From contig NZ_JBHUJX010000012.1 in assembly GCF_042683745.1 (NCBI RefSeq), positions 62,001 to 126,000 of the forward strand: a DNA stretch of 64,000 nt, read 5' to 3'. The notes under the pieces are model-generated. The model was not told where the DNA came from and did not search any database. It saw only the letters and a program-made list of their open reading frames with translations. The translations under genes were made by a program, and so were the position numbers. This DNA is from Pseudoneobacillus sp042683745 (lineage in GTDB: Bacteria; Bacillota; Bacilli; Bacillales; Cytobacillaceae). Below, in pieces: positions 51,159 through 59,130 of this stretch. Within the stretch, counting starts at the first letter, position 1. Every line of letters starts with the position of its first letter.

Positions 51159-51712
51159 AATTTAATCCTCTTTTCTTTGTTTAGGTCGATAATATTATAT
51201 TATACACAATTCAATTGTATCGAAAAAAACTTAAAGCAAATGGTAAATACGCCTTTAGAGGAATAATCTATGATTTATTTGTATTTTTTTTAGAAAAATC
51301 TTACTGATTGAAAAAAATGGTCGCTAACTTCTTATCTTTTTTTGTGACTTTTTAATAAAAAAAATCCTTTCGCATAGAATCGGAATTCTATCAGTAACTA
51401 TTTTTTGTTTTAATCAGCCTCTGTATACAATTCTAAAAATATTGTTACATAATTCATACAATTTTTAGATCTGATTCTTTGTCATACCAAGATATTTACC
51501 AGTCATAAGTCATATTTCAATCTATATTTTGGCATATTTTATCTGAATTTTAAATATATTTTTGTACTGGTATTCAACCATATCTTTACTTTCAATTCTT
51601 GGGAGTATATGATATAAGAATAATAGAATGAAAGGAGGAAAGTGGTAATTTTGTTTTTTTTTGGTGTCATCTGTCTGAATATTAGAAATAGTAAGTTATA
51701 GGGGGTTTTAAT
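51159..51712. other. long AT-rich intergenic region upstream of oppA
   Basis: 554 bases, very AT-rich, between the divergently placed thioesterase gene and oppA. I see no protein gene except the possible leader peptide at 51642-51701. There is no obvious riboswitch or terminator; the region probably holds the opp promoter and its control sites, perhaps for nutritional regulators, but I cannot mark them. Confidence 0.5.
51642..51701 (+). CDS. possible 19-residue leader peptide upstream of oppA
   Basis: AAAGGAGG (51631-51638) is followed after three bases by GTG and a 19-codon frame (MVILFFFGVICLNIRNSKL) that stops 11 bases before the oppA start. The product is hydrophobic, with three adjacent Phe codons. 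The SD is excellent and would otherwise be idle; the spacing is short, and oppA has its own SD (TAGGGGG). Speculative. Confidence 0.3.
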   Translation: MVILFFFGVICLNIRNSKL

Positions 51713-53455
51713 TTGAAGACAAAAAGAAATCTATTCATGTCTATCTTTTTTACGTTGATATTAGTTTTAGCAGGATGTACGACAACTGAAAAAACTGACT
51801 CAGATAAAAAGGAAGATCCAAAAGAAGAGGTAAAGGATGAAAAGAAAGTCCTTCGTACAAATAATCATTCAGAGCCGGGTGCTCTACATCCAGGTCTGGC
51901 CGAAGGAACTCATGATTCATGGGTTATCGACCATGTATTTGAAGGTCTAACAGTTAAAGCGCCAGATGGCACGATCGCAAAAGGGATGGCCGATTCATGG
52001 GAAACTAGTGAAGACGGACTGACATGGACATTCCATTTAAAAGATGGAATGAAATGGTCTAACGGTGATCCGGTAACTGCAGGAGATTTTGAATATGCTT
52101 GGAAATTTGCCCTTGATCCGAACTCAGCTTCCTCTTACGCGTATCAGTTATATTACTTAGAAGGTGGCCAAGAATTCAACAATGTTGGTGCCGATGTTTT
52201 AGAAAAATATAATGAAGAGGTAGCACAAGCAGAGAAAGATGGTAAAGAGCCGCCTGCGAAGCCTGTGATTTCTGAAGACCAGCTTAAACCAGCAAGAGAT
52301 AAAGTAGGCGTAAAAGCATTAGATGACCAAACATTAGAGATTAAACTAGCGCAAGCCACTCCATACTTCTTAGACTTAACTTCATTTTACACTTACTACC
52401 CAATTAACAAAACAGTAGCTGCAAATAACCCAGATTGGTACAAAGAAGCATCAACATTTGTTTCTAACGGACCATTCTTTTTAAAGGAATGGAAACATAA
52501 AGAAAGTATCACTTTAGCTAAAAATGAAAGCTATTATGATGCTTCAAAAGTGAACTTAGATGAAGTGTTCTTGTATGTCATCGAAGATAACAATACTGCT
52601 TGGCAAATGTATCAAACAGGTGATATTGATTTATTAGATCAACTTCCATCAGAAGTTACTGGAAAGCTGATTGCAGAAAATGCTCCAGATTTCCATAATG
52701 CAGCAGAACTTTCTACTTACTACTATAATTTAAATTCCGATAAGAAACCGTTTAATAATCCAAAAGTGCGTAAAGCATTAAGTATGGCAATCGATCGTCA
52801 AACAATTGTTGAGCATGTGGCGCAAGGTGGTCAAATGCCAGCATACGGTGTCGTTCCTCCAGGAATGCCAGATGTTTCTGGTGACTTCAGAGAAAATGCT
52901 GGTGCATTATTTGAAGAAAACGTTGATGAAGCTAAAAAGCTACTTGAAGAAGGATTAGCTGAAGAAGGATTAAAGGAATTCCCTAAAGTGACTCTATTAT
53001 ATAATACAAACGAGATTCATAAAGTAATTGCTGAGGCTGTACAAGAAATGTGGCGCAAAAATTTAGGCCTAGAAAATCTCGTATTAGAAAACGTTGAATT
53101 CCAAGTGAAACTTGATCGTGAAAAAGCTGGCGAGTATATGATCAGCCGTGCTGGTTGGATTGGTGACTATGTTGACCCAATGACTTATTTAGATCTTTGG
53201 TTAACAGATGGACCATATAACGATGCAAACTACTCTAATAAAGAATACGATGCTTTAGTTAATAAAGCGAAACAAACGATGGATGTAACAGAACGTATGG
53301 ATGCTATGCATAAAGCAGAGCAAATTCTAATGGACGAAATGCCGATTATCCCAGTCTATTATTATACTAGACCACATGTTTATAAAGATAATGTCACTGG
53401 TGTCTATACTTTAATTAACCGACAACCACAATTTAAATATGCGGATATCAAGTAA
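51713..53455 (+). CDS. oppA: oligopeptide-binding lipoprotein OppA
   Basis: A 580-residue extracellular peptide-binding protein anchored as a lipoprotein: lipobox LAGC with C22, then an acidic linker (KTDSDKKEDPKEEVK). The SBP family 5 domain follows, with WEFHLK-like TWTFHLKDGMKWSNGDPVTA and the PFNNPKVRKALSMAIDRQ segment. About 30 Lys/Glu/Pro-rich residues near 165-195 enlarge a surface loop, as in other Bacillus paralogues. It collects peptides for the permease encoded by the next four genes. TTG 51713 follows ATAGGGGGTTTTAAT. Confidence 0.92.
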   Translation: MKTKRNLFMSIFFTLILVLAGCTTTEKTDSDKKEDPKEEVKDEKKVLRTNNHSEPGALHPGLAEGTHDSWVIDHVFEGLTVKAPDGTIAKGMADSWETSEDGLTWTFHLKDGMKWSNGDPVTAGDFEYAWKFALDPNSASSYAYQLYYLEGGQEFNNVGADVLEKYNEEVAQAEKDGKEPPAKPVISEDQLKPARDKVGVKALDDQTLEIKLAQATPYFLDLTSFYTYYPINKTVAANNPDWYKEASTFVSNGPFFLKEWKHKESITLAKNESYYDASKVNLDEVFLYVIEDNNTAWQMYQTGDIDLLDQLPSEVTGKLIAENAPDFHNAAELSTYYYNLNSDKKPFNNPKVRKALSMAIDRQTIVEHVAQGGQMPAYGVVPPGMPDVSGDFRENAGALFEENVDEAKKLLEEGLAEEGLKEFPKVTLLYNTNEIHKVIAEAVQEMWRKNLGLENLVLENVEFQVKLDREKAGEYMISRAGWIGDYVDPMTYLDLWLTDGPYNDANYSNKEYDALVNKAKQTMDVTERMDAMHKAEQILMDEMPIIPVYYYTRPHVYKDNVTGVYTLINRQPQFKYADIK

Positions 53456-53474
53456 TATTTAAACCTAATGAGGT

Positions 53475-53503
53475 CGAGGTGTGCGGGTCTTTTGCATACC
53501 CCG
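53475..53503 (+). other. intercistronic hairpin between oppA and oppB
   Basis: CGAGGTGTGC and GCATACCCCG pair (one mismatch, one G-T) around a 9-nt loop. With no T tract, it probably stabilises the oppA message or reduces read-through, so that the binding protein is made in excess. Confidence 0.6.
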
Positions 53504-53530
53504 GCCCTTTGTTAGAAAGAAGGGGTTAAT

Positions 53531-54460
53531 ATGCTCAAATTTATCGTACAGCGTATTCTTTGGGCCTTAGTCACCATATGGGCAATTATAACGATTACGT
53601 TCATTATTATGCACAGCATACCAGGGGATCCATTTGCAAGAGAAGGTACGATGCCTGAGGCAGTCTATCAAAATCTTAGATCCTTTTATAATTTAGATGA
53701 GCCACTGTACGTTCAATATGGACTTTATCTCAAACAAATCGCCCAATTTGATTTTGGACCATCTCTAAAATCTTCCACACTGACAGTAAATGATTATCTT
53801 GTAAAAGGTTTTCCCGTTTCCATGCAGCTTGGGATTCAGGCTCTACTAGTTGCCATCTGCTTTGGCCTTATCTTAGGAGTAATTGCTGCTTTAAACCGAA
53901 ATAAATGGCCAGATTACTTTGCAATGGTTCTAGCGATTATTGGAATTTCAGTTCCAAGTTTTATTCTAGCCACCTTTTTAATTAACTTCTTAGCTGTAGA
54001 ATGGAGACTATTCCCGGTTGCTACATGGCAATCCTGGAAGCATACTGTTCTTCCAACACTTAGTTTAGCGATGTTACCGATGGCCTATATTGCTAGATTA
54101 ATGCGTTCTAGCATGTTAGAGGTATTAAACCAAGATTATCTGATCACTGCTAAGTCAAAAGGATTAAGTAGAGGATTTATTTTAATTAAATATTCATTAA
54201 AAAATGCCATCCTACCTGTTGTTACTGTTCTAGGTATTATAACAGCTAATTTAGTTACCGGTAGCTTTATTGTCGAAATGATATTTGGTGTTCCTGGAAT
54301 CGGTGAGTTATTTGTAAAAGGAATTTTTAACCGAGATTATCCGGTCATATTAGGATCCACTATTTTATACAGTGTCGTCTTAATTATTCTTATACTGATC
54401 GTGGACATCGCTTATACATGGATTGATCCAAGAATTAAAGTAACGGGGGAAAGTAAATAA
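53531..54460 (+). CDS. oppB: oligopeptide ABC permease OppB
   Basis: A 309-residue inner-membrane subunit with six spans. The binding-protein-dependent transport signature (EAA loop) is visible as YLITAKSKGLSRGFILIKYSLKNA, here read in parts: AKSKGLSRGF and KYSLKNAILPVV. N-terminal IVQRILWALVTIWAIITITF is typical of OppB. It pairs with OppC to form the channel. ATG 53531 follows AAGAAGGGGTTAAT. Its stop overlaps the oppC start (TAATG). Confidence 0.93.
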   Translation: MLKFIVQRILWALVTIWAIITITFIIMHSIPGDPFAREGTMPEAVYQNLRSFYNLDEPLYVQYGLYLKQIAQFDFGPSLKSSTLTVNDYLVKGFPVSMQLGIQALLVAICFGLILGVIAALNRNKWPDYFAMVLAIIGISVPSFILATFLINFLAVEWRLFPVATWQSWKHTVLPTLSLAMLPMAYIARLMRSSMLEVLNQDYLITAKSKGLSRGFILIKYSLKNAILPVVTVLGIITANLVTGSFIVEMIFGVPGIGELFVKGIFNRDYPVILGSTILYSVVLIILILIVDIAYTWIDPRIKVTGESK

Positions 54461-55389
54461 TGGAAAAACAACTCAAATTGACAGAAGATCTGTTTACCCC
54501 TGTAACGGACAACTTCAAAGATTCGGAAAAAATTGCCAAACCAAGTATTTCTTATTGGAAAGATACATGGAGGCGTTTAAAAGAAAATAAATTAGCCATG
54601 TTTGGGCTTATGATTATTATGTTATTAGTAATCATGGCGATCATTGGACCACATATTAGCGGATATACCTATTACGAACAAGACTTTACTAGGAAAAATT
54701 TACGGCCAAATGCAGATCATTGGTTTGGGACAGACACTTCCGGTCGGGACCTATTTACCCGTGCTTGGTATGGAGCAAGAATTTCCTTATTTATCGGTTT
54801 AATGGCTGCTCTTATTGATTTTGTCGTAGGGATTATTTATGGCGGTGTGTCAGCTATCCGTGGTGGAAAAACAGATAATTTCATGATGAGATTAGCTGAA
54901 GTATTATTTTCAATTCCGTATTTATTAATGGTTATTTTAATGATGATTGTGCTCGAAAGAGGTTTATGGCCGATTATTATTGCCATGACAATTACAGGTT
55001 GGATTCCGATGGCAAGACTTGTTCGTGGTCAAGTTTTACAACTTAAAGAGCTTGATTACGTTCATGCCGCAAGCGCAATGGGTGCACCAACCGGATGGAA
55101 ATTAAGAAAACATATGATCCCGAACACGATGGGACCAATACTCGTCAATGTAACATTAACCGTTCCTACTGCCATCTTTGCGGAAGCCACTTTAAGTTTT
55201 CTCGGATTAGGAATTCCTGCACCACAGGCTAGTTGGGGAACAATGGCAAGTGATTCTTTAAGTAGTATTTTAGTAGGGAATTTCTATCAATTAGCAATAC
55301 CAGCATTATTAATCTCAATCACGATGTTCGCTTTTAATGTATTCGGAGATGGATTAAGAGATGCTTTAGATCCAAAATTAAGAAATTAA
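54460..55389 (+). CDS. oppC: oligopeptide ABC permease OppC
   Basis: A 309-residue second permease subunit with an N-terminal cytoplasmic tail (about 45 residues, WKDTWRRLKENKLAMFGL) before the first span. The EAA loop is YVHAASAMGAPTGWKLRKH. FGTDTSGRDLFTRAWYGARISL is the characteristic OppC/DppC segment (read as FGTDTSGRDLFTR). Start ATG 54460 overlaps the stop of oppB by one base, so synthesis is coupled. Confidence 0.93.
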   Translation: MEKQLKLTEDLFTPVTDNFKDSEKIAKPSISYWKDTWRRLKENKLAMFGLMIIMLLVIMAIIGPHISGYTYYEQDFTRKNLRPNADHWFGTDTSGRDLFTRAWYGARISLFIGLMAALIDFVVGIIYGGVSAIRGGKTDNFMMRLAEVLFSIPYLLMVILMMIVLERGLWPIIIAMTITGWIPMARLVRGQVLQLKELDYVHAASAMGAPTGWKLRKHMIPNTMGPILVNVTLTVPTAIFAEATLSFLGLGIPAPQASWGTMASDSLSSILVGNFYQLAIPALLISITMFAFNVFGDGLRDALDPKLRN

Positions 55390-55411
55390 TAGAAAGATGG
55401 AGGTGATGATG

Positions 55412-56419
55412 ATGGAGAAACTTTTACAAGTGGAAAACTTACATGTGTCCTTCAATACGTATGCAGGTGAGGTAAAAGCTGTACGAGGGGTTACTTTTAC
55501 TGTGAATAAAGGGGAAGCCGTAGCGATCGTCGGGGAGTCTGGCTGTGGAAAAAGTGTTACAGCTAAATCGATAATGAAATTGCTTGCAACACCTCCTGCG
55601 AAATATAAAGAAGGGAGAATATTATTCCACAATAAGGATTTATTAACCTGTTCTGAAAATGAAATGAGATCTATCCGCGGAAATCAAATCAGTATGATTT
55701 TCCAAGATCCAATGTCTTCCCTTAATCCAACAAGTAAAATTGGGGATCAATTAATCGAGGGTTTGGTTAAACATAAACGGTTATCAAGATCGGCAGCCCT
55801 TGGACATGCAATTCAACTACTTGAGAAAGTAGGAATTCCCAATGCGAAAAATCGTTTGAAGCATTATCCACATGAATTTTCAGGTGGGATGAGGCAAAGG
55901 GTCATGATTGCCATGGCATTAGCTTGCGACCCACAGTTAATTATTGCCGACGAACCAACGACTGCCCTAGATGTAACGATACAGGCCCAAATATTAAGTT
56001 TGATGAAAAATCTTCAAAAAGAAACGAATACCTCCATTATTTTAATCACCCATGATTTAGGTGTGGTAGCAGAAGTGTGTGACAAAGTGATTGTTATGTA
56101 TGCTGGAGAAGTAGTGGAGTCGGGCACAGTAGAAGAAATTTTCAGTAATCCAACACATCCATATACAAAGGGATTGATGAAATCAGTACCTCGACTAGAT
56201 ATGGACCGTGGAAATAGATTGTATTCGATAGTTGGAAGTCCTCCTGATTTGTTAGATCCACCGAAGGGTTGTTCTTTTTATCCAAGGTGTGAATATGCGA
56301 TGAAGGTTTGCAAGGATTATCAGCCGAGCTTAGAAAATATACGGGGAACACAAGAATCAGCATGCTGGCTGCACCATCCACTTGCTCAAGCTGCTGCAGC
56401 AAAGGTGAAAGGAGGGTAA
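55412..56419 (+). CDS. oppD: oligopeptide ABC ATPase OppD
   Basis: A 335-residue ATPase with Walker A GESGCGKS, the signature LSGGMRQR-type FSGGMRQRVMIA, Walker B LIIADEPTTALDV and H-loop His in LITHDLGVV. The C-terminal oligopeptide-specific region has Cys-rich GCSFYPRCEYAMKVC, which in relatives binds an iron-sulfur cluster. It works as a heterodimer with OppF. ATG 55412 follows GGAGGTGATG; three earlier in-frame ATGs lie inside or before the SD. Confidence 0.93.
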   Translation: MEKLLQVENLHVSFNTYAGEVKAVRGVTFTVNKGEAVAIVGESGCGKSVTAKSIMKLLATPPAKYKEGRILFHNKDLLTCSENEMRSIRGNQISMIFQDPMSSLNPTSKIGDQLIEGLVKHKRLSRSAALGHAIQLLEKVGIPNAKNRLKHYPHEFSGGMRQRVMIAMALACDPQLIIADEPTTALDVTIQAQILSLMKNLQKETNTSIILITHDLGVVAEVCDKVIVMYAGEVVESGTVEEIFSNPTHPYTKGLMKSVPRLDMDRGNRLYSIVGSPPDLLDPPKGCSFYPRCEYAMKVCKDYQPSLENIRGTQESACWLHHPLAQAAAAKVKGG

Positions 56420-56422
56420 TGA

Positions 56423-57385
56423 ATGTCCGTTATACAAGCGAATAAACCATTATTAGAAATTAAAAATTTGAAAAAGTATTATAAAGTTTCGGGTAAAGAA
56501 TTAAAAGCCGTAAATGATGTTAGTTTAACGATTTACCCAGGTGAAACCATTGGTTTAGTAGGGGAAAGTGGATGTGGAAAGTCGACTGCAGGAAAAACGA
56601 TTATTCGTATGCATGAGGCGACAGGTGGAGAGGTACTATTTAATGGAGAGAATATTTTCAAATTAAAAGGAAAAGCTCTCAATAAATTAAAAAAAGACAT
56701 GCAAATTATTTTCCAGGATCCTTACTCCTCCTTAAATCCGAGAATGACAGTTGAGGATCTTATTGGTGAACCCCTTGATTTACATAAGGTGGTAAAAGGG
56801 GCCGAAAGAAGAGCTAGAATTATCGAACTGTTAGAATTAGTTGGCTTAAAGGCCGAGCATATTAGTCGATTCCCACATGAATTTAGCGGTGGACAAAGGC
56901 AAAGAATCGGTATTGCAAGGGCATTGGCATTAAACCCTAAGTTCATAGTATGTGACGAACCAATTTCAGCACTTGATGTATCTATACAAGCACAAGTTGT
57001 AAATTTATTAAAAGACTTGCAAGATAAAATGAACTTAACCTATCTCTTTATTGCCCATGATTTGTCGATGGTTAAATACATTTCTGATCGGATTTTAGTC
57101 ATGTATTTAGGAAATATGGTTGAGTTAACAGATAGTGACTCGCTTTACCGTGAACCATTACATCCTTACACACAAGCTTTACTCTCAGCCGTTCCAATAC
57201 CTGACCCGATGATTAAAAGAGAAAGAATTGTATTAGAGGGAGAAGTTCCAAGTCCAATCGATCCGCCAAGCGGCTGTGTATTTCGGACAAGGTGTAAAAG
57301 TAAAATGGACATCTGCGAATCGAGTATACCAGAATGGAAAGAAGTAAAAGAAGGACATTTCACAGCCTGTCATCTATATAATTAA
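56423..57385 (+). CDS. oppF: oligopeptide ABC ATPase OppF
   Basis: A 320-residue ATPase partner of OppD. Walker A GESGCGKST, signature FSGGQRQRIGIA, Walker B FIVCDEPISALDV and H-loop His in IAHDLSMV; the C-terminal Cys motif is GCVFRTRCKSKMDIC. ATG 56423 starts three bases after the oppD stop codon behind AAAGGAGGGTAATGA. It is the last gene of the opp operon and is followed by a terminator. Confidence 0.93.
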   Translation: MSVIQANKPLLEIKNLKKYYKVSGKELKAVNDVSLTIYPGETIGLVGESGCGKSTAGKTIIRMHEATGGEVLFNGENIFKLKGKALNKLKKDMQIIFQDPYSSLNPRMTVEDLIGEPLDLHKVVKGAERRARIIELLELVGLKAEHISRFPHEFSGGQRQRIGIARALALNPKFIVCDEPISALDVSIQAQVVNLLKDLQDKMNLTYLFIAHDLSMVKYISDRILVMYLGNMVELTDSDSLYREPLHPYTQALLSAVPIPDPMIKRERIVLEGEVPSPIDPPSGCVFRTRCKSKMDICESSIPEWKEVKEGHFTACHLYN

Positions 57386-57396
57386 TTCAGTGCAAT

Positions 57397-57426
57397 AAAA
57401 CGCTATCCGAAAAGATGGCGTTTTTT
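57397..57426 (+). terminator. terminator of the opp operon
   Basis: AAAACGCTATC and GATGGCGTTTTTT pair (one G-T) around a 6-nt loop. Confidence 0.85.
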
Positions 57427-57483
57427 GTATATTTTAATAGTTTCGAATTGACCCATTTTTCCAAATTGTCCATAATAGTAATT

Positions 57484-57520
57484 GGAAAAGCGTAAGCGCC
57501 TTGTTCAGCCCCTTGAACTG
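57484..57520. repeat. fragment of a dispersed Bacillus repeat
   Basis: GGAAAAGCGTAAGCGCCTTG followed by TTCAGCCCCTTGAACTG resembles a short repeat scattered between genes of several Bacillus relatives. It is GC-richer than its surroundings. Recalled likeness only. Confidence 0.35.
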
Positions 57521-57578
57521 GACAATTTTCGAAGTTCATTGATATTACAACTGTTAACATATTAAAGGAGAGAAATTT

Positions 57579-58253
57579 GTGAAGAAGAAATTATGGTATG
57601 GGGTTATTGGTTTTATTTTATTATTAGGCTTAGTAGTCGGAATGGTAAATAAGAAGGAATTAAAAGCAGAGGAAACACCGCTATTTACAAAGGAAAATTT
57701 AAAGGATACGAACATCGTGGAAAGTTGGAAAACTTTTAAAAAGGAAAATAAAATATCCTCTGCTGCTAAATTAGAAGATTTTAATTTGGTGTTAGATCAT
57801 ACTGGAAATATTGAATCAATAAAATTAAAACTTATCGAAAAAAAAGAAAATAAATTTACTGTTTTAAATCACCAATATTGTGTAAATTGTCCAAAAGCGC
57901 AAAATGTTGGGGTAACCATTTGGTTAGAAACGCACGAGGAATGGCCACAGTATGACAATCAGATGAATGCAGATGAGTTTTTTTCCAACTTAGCAACTGT
58001 TCATAAAAAGATGCAATTATGGAAAGACAAGAATAATATCTTATTCTTAGTACGCTCCAGGGAGTGGGATGACGAAATTTCTTTACCAGGGCAATATTAT
58101 TCACTTGAAAATAAAGCATTGAATAAAATGGATGCCCCACATGATCAACTGACCTACAAAGGCTTCAACTTGCAAATACAAGAAAACGAAAGCATCCGTT
58201 TTGAATCAGATGAAAATACTATAAATATCATATTAGCTGATATAGAAAGATAA
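57579..58253 (+). CDS. hypothetical membrane-anchored extracytoplasmic protein
   Basis: I do not recognise a family. The 224-residue product begins with a hydrophobic anchor (residues 4-24, LWYGVIGFILLLGLVVGMV) and continues as a charged outer domain with one CxxC-like pair (QYCVNCPK, about 110) and a WDDEISLPG segment. The two Cys might form a disulfide. GTG 57579 follows TAAAGGAGAGAAATTT. It is a lone gene with its own terminator. Confidence 0.65.
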   Translation: MKKKLWYGVIGFILLLGLVVGMVNKKELKAEETPLFTKENLKDTNIVESWKTFKKENKISSAAKLEDFNLVLDHTGNIESIKLKLIEKKENKFTVLNHQYCVNCPKAQNVGVTIWLETHEEWPQYDNQMNADEFFSNLATVHKKMQLWKDKNNILFLVRSREWDDEISLPGQYYSLENKALNKMDAPHDQLTYKGFNLQIQENESIRFESDENTINIILADIER

Positions 58254-58263
58254 ATAAATTTAT

Positions 58264-58305
58264 AAAAATGGGAGCGAGCCATGTTATACGGTTACGCCCA
58301 TTTTT
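58264..58305 (+). terminator. terminator after the 57579 gene
   Basis: AAAAATGGGAGCG and CGCCCATTTTT pair with a one-base bulge around a 19-nt loop. Confidence 0.8.
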
Positions 58306-58696
58306 GTCTAAATATAAGATAGGCTATGGGGATTTATTTTTTAGAATATTCGATTATTTCTCGGGAAAGCGCAGAATTAGACAATTTTGGTGCGTATGTG
58401 TCAATCCGTGTAAAAAATTAATAGATGTATGAAAATAGTGTCGGTATACGCTGTGAGATTGGTCGATTATCAGAATTCGGTGAAAAGTTGATCCTTTAAT
58501 TTTGAAGAAATAAGTGATTTTTTAAGCTTAAGGACACCGGTTCCCTTATTATGTTGAAAGTCAATTATTTCCTAAACATTTTTAGTAATTAACCTACTTT
58601 AGTGACCGCGTGTATTAAAAAATCGATGTATATATTAAAATAATTTATCCTTGTCCGTTTAGAATGCTCTAAGTCAATATCTTTCATAATAATCAT

Positions 58697-58726
58697 GAAA
58701 AAAGAAGCACAAAAAAGTGCTTCTTT
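58697..58726 (-). terminator. terminator of the YiaAB gene
   Basis: AAAGAAGCAC and GTGCTTCTTT form a perfect 10-bp stem with a T run at its end on the minus strand. Confidence 0.85.
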
Positions 58727-58760
58727 CTAGTATCAATCTCTCATTTAAAATAAGCATCTC

Positions 58761-59015
58761 TTAATTAGATAAATTCTGCTTACGTTCCTGCTCAGCGATC
58801 ATATCGTTATCTTCGGCATTATCTCTTGTTACTTTCTGTGTTAAAATGGCCCCAACTGCCACAAGGATCATTACCGCAATATAATAGCCTTTCTCGTTAA
58901 GTTCGAGACTATCTTCGTTGTATAGCCCTAGACAAAACATAACAACACCTGCGAATAAAGTAAAATAAGATAAGACGGTGAATGCCGGAGTATTTCTACG
59001 TCTATATTTTTGCAT
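58761..59015 (-). CDS. YiaAB two-helix-domain membrane protein
   Basis: An 84-residue inner-membrane protein with two spans (about 12-32 and 44-62). The segment LNEKGYYIAVMILVAVGAILTQK, read as LNEKGYYIAVMIL and GAILTQKVTRD, is the YiaA/YiaB domain hallmark. The C-terminal tail is charged. Function unknown. ATG 59015 follows ATGGAGGTTATTAGA. It forms a one-gene unit. Confidence 0.8.
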   Translation of the reverse strand: MQKYRRRNTPAFTVLSYFTLFAGVVMFCLGLYNEDSLELNEKGYYIAVMILVAVGAILTQKVTRDNAEDNDMIAEQERKQNLSN

Positions 59016-59087
59016 TCTAATAACCTCCATTAAATAATTACTTTAAGTATATTCAATATTCAATGTAAATTTCCTTCTTTGTAGTCG

Positions 59088-59119
59088 AAAAAAATATCAC
59101 CCCCACATTAAAGTGGGGG
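59088..59119 (-). terminator. terminator of the YhgE/Pip gene
   Basis: CCCCCAC and GTGGGGG pair around a 6-nt loop, followed on the minus strand by TGATATTTTTTT. Confidence 0.82.
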
Positions 59120-59130
59120 CACTACAATAT

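Larger units (their letters stand above)
58254..58760. other. intergenic region without recognised gene
   Basis: 507 bases between convergent genes, with terminators at both ends (58264 and 58697). The middle contains only short unsupported frames; a 31-codon frame from ATG 58326 has no SD. Confidence 0.5.

Noticed and set aside
58326..58421. A 31-codon frame (MGIYFLEYSIISRES...)
   Set aside because: No SD, no recognisable family and it lies in a region between two terminators.
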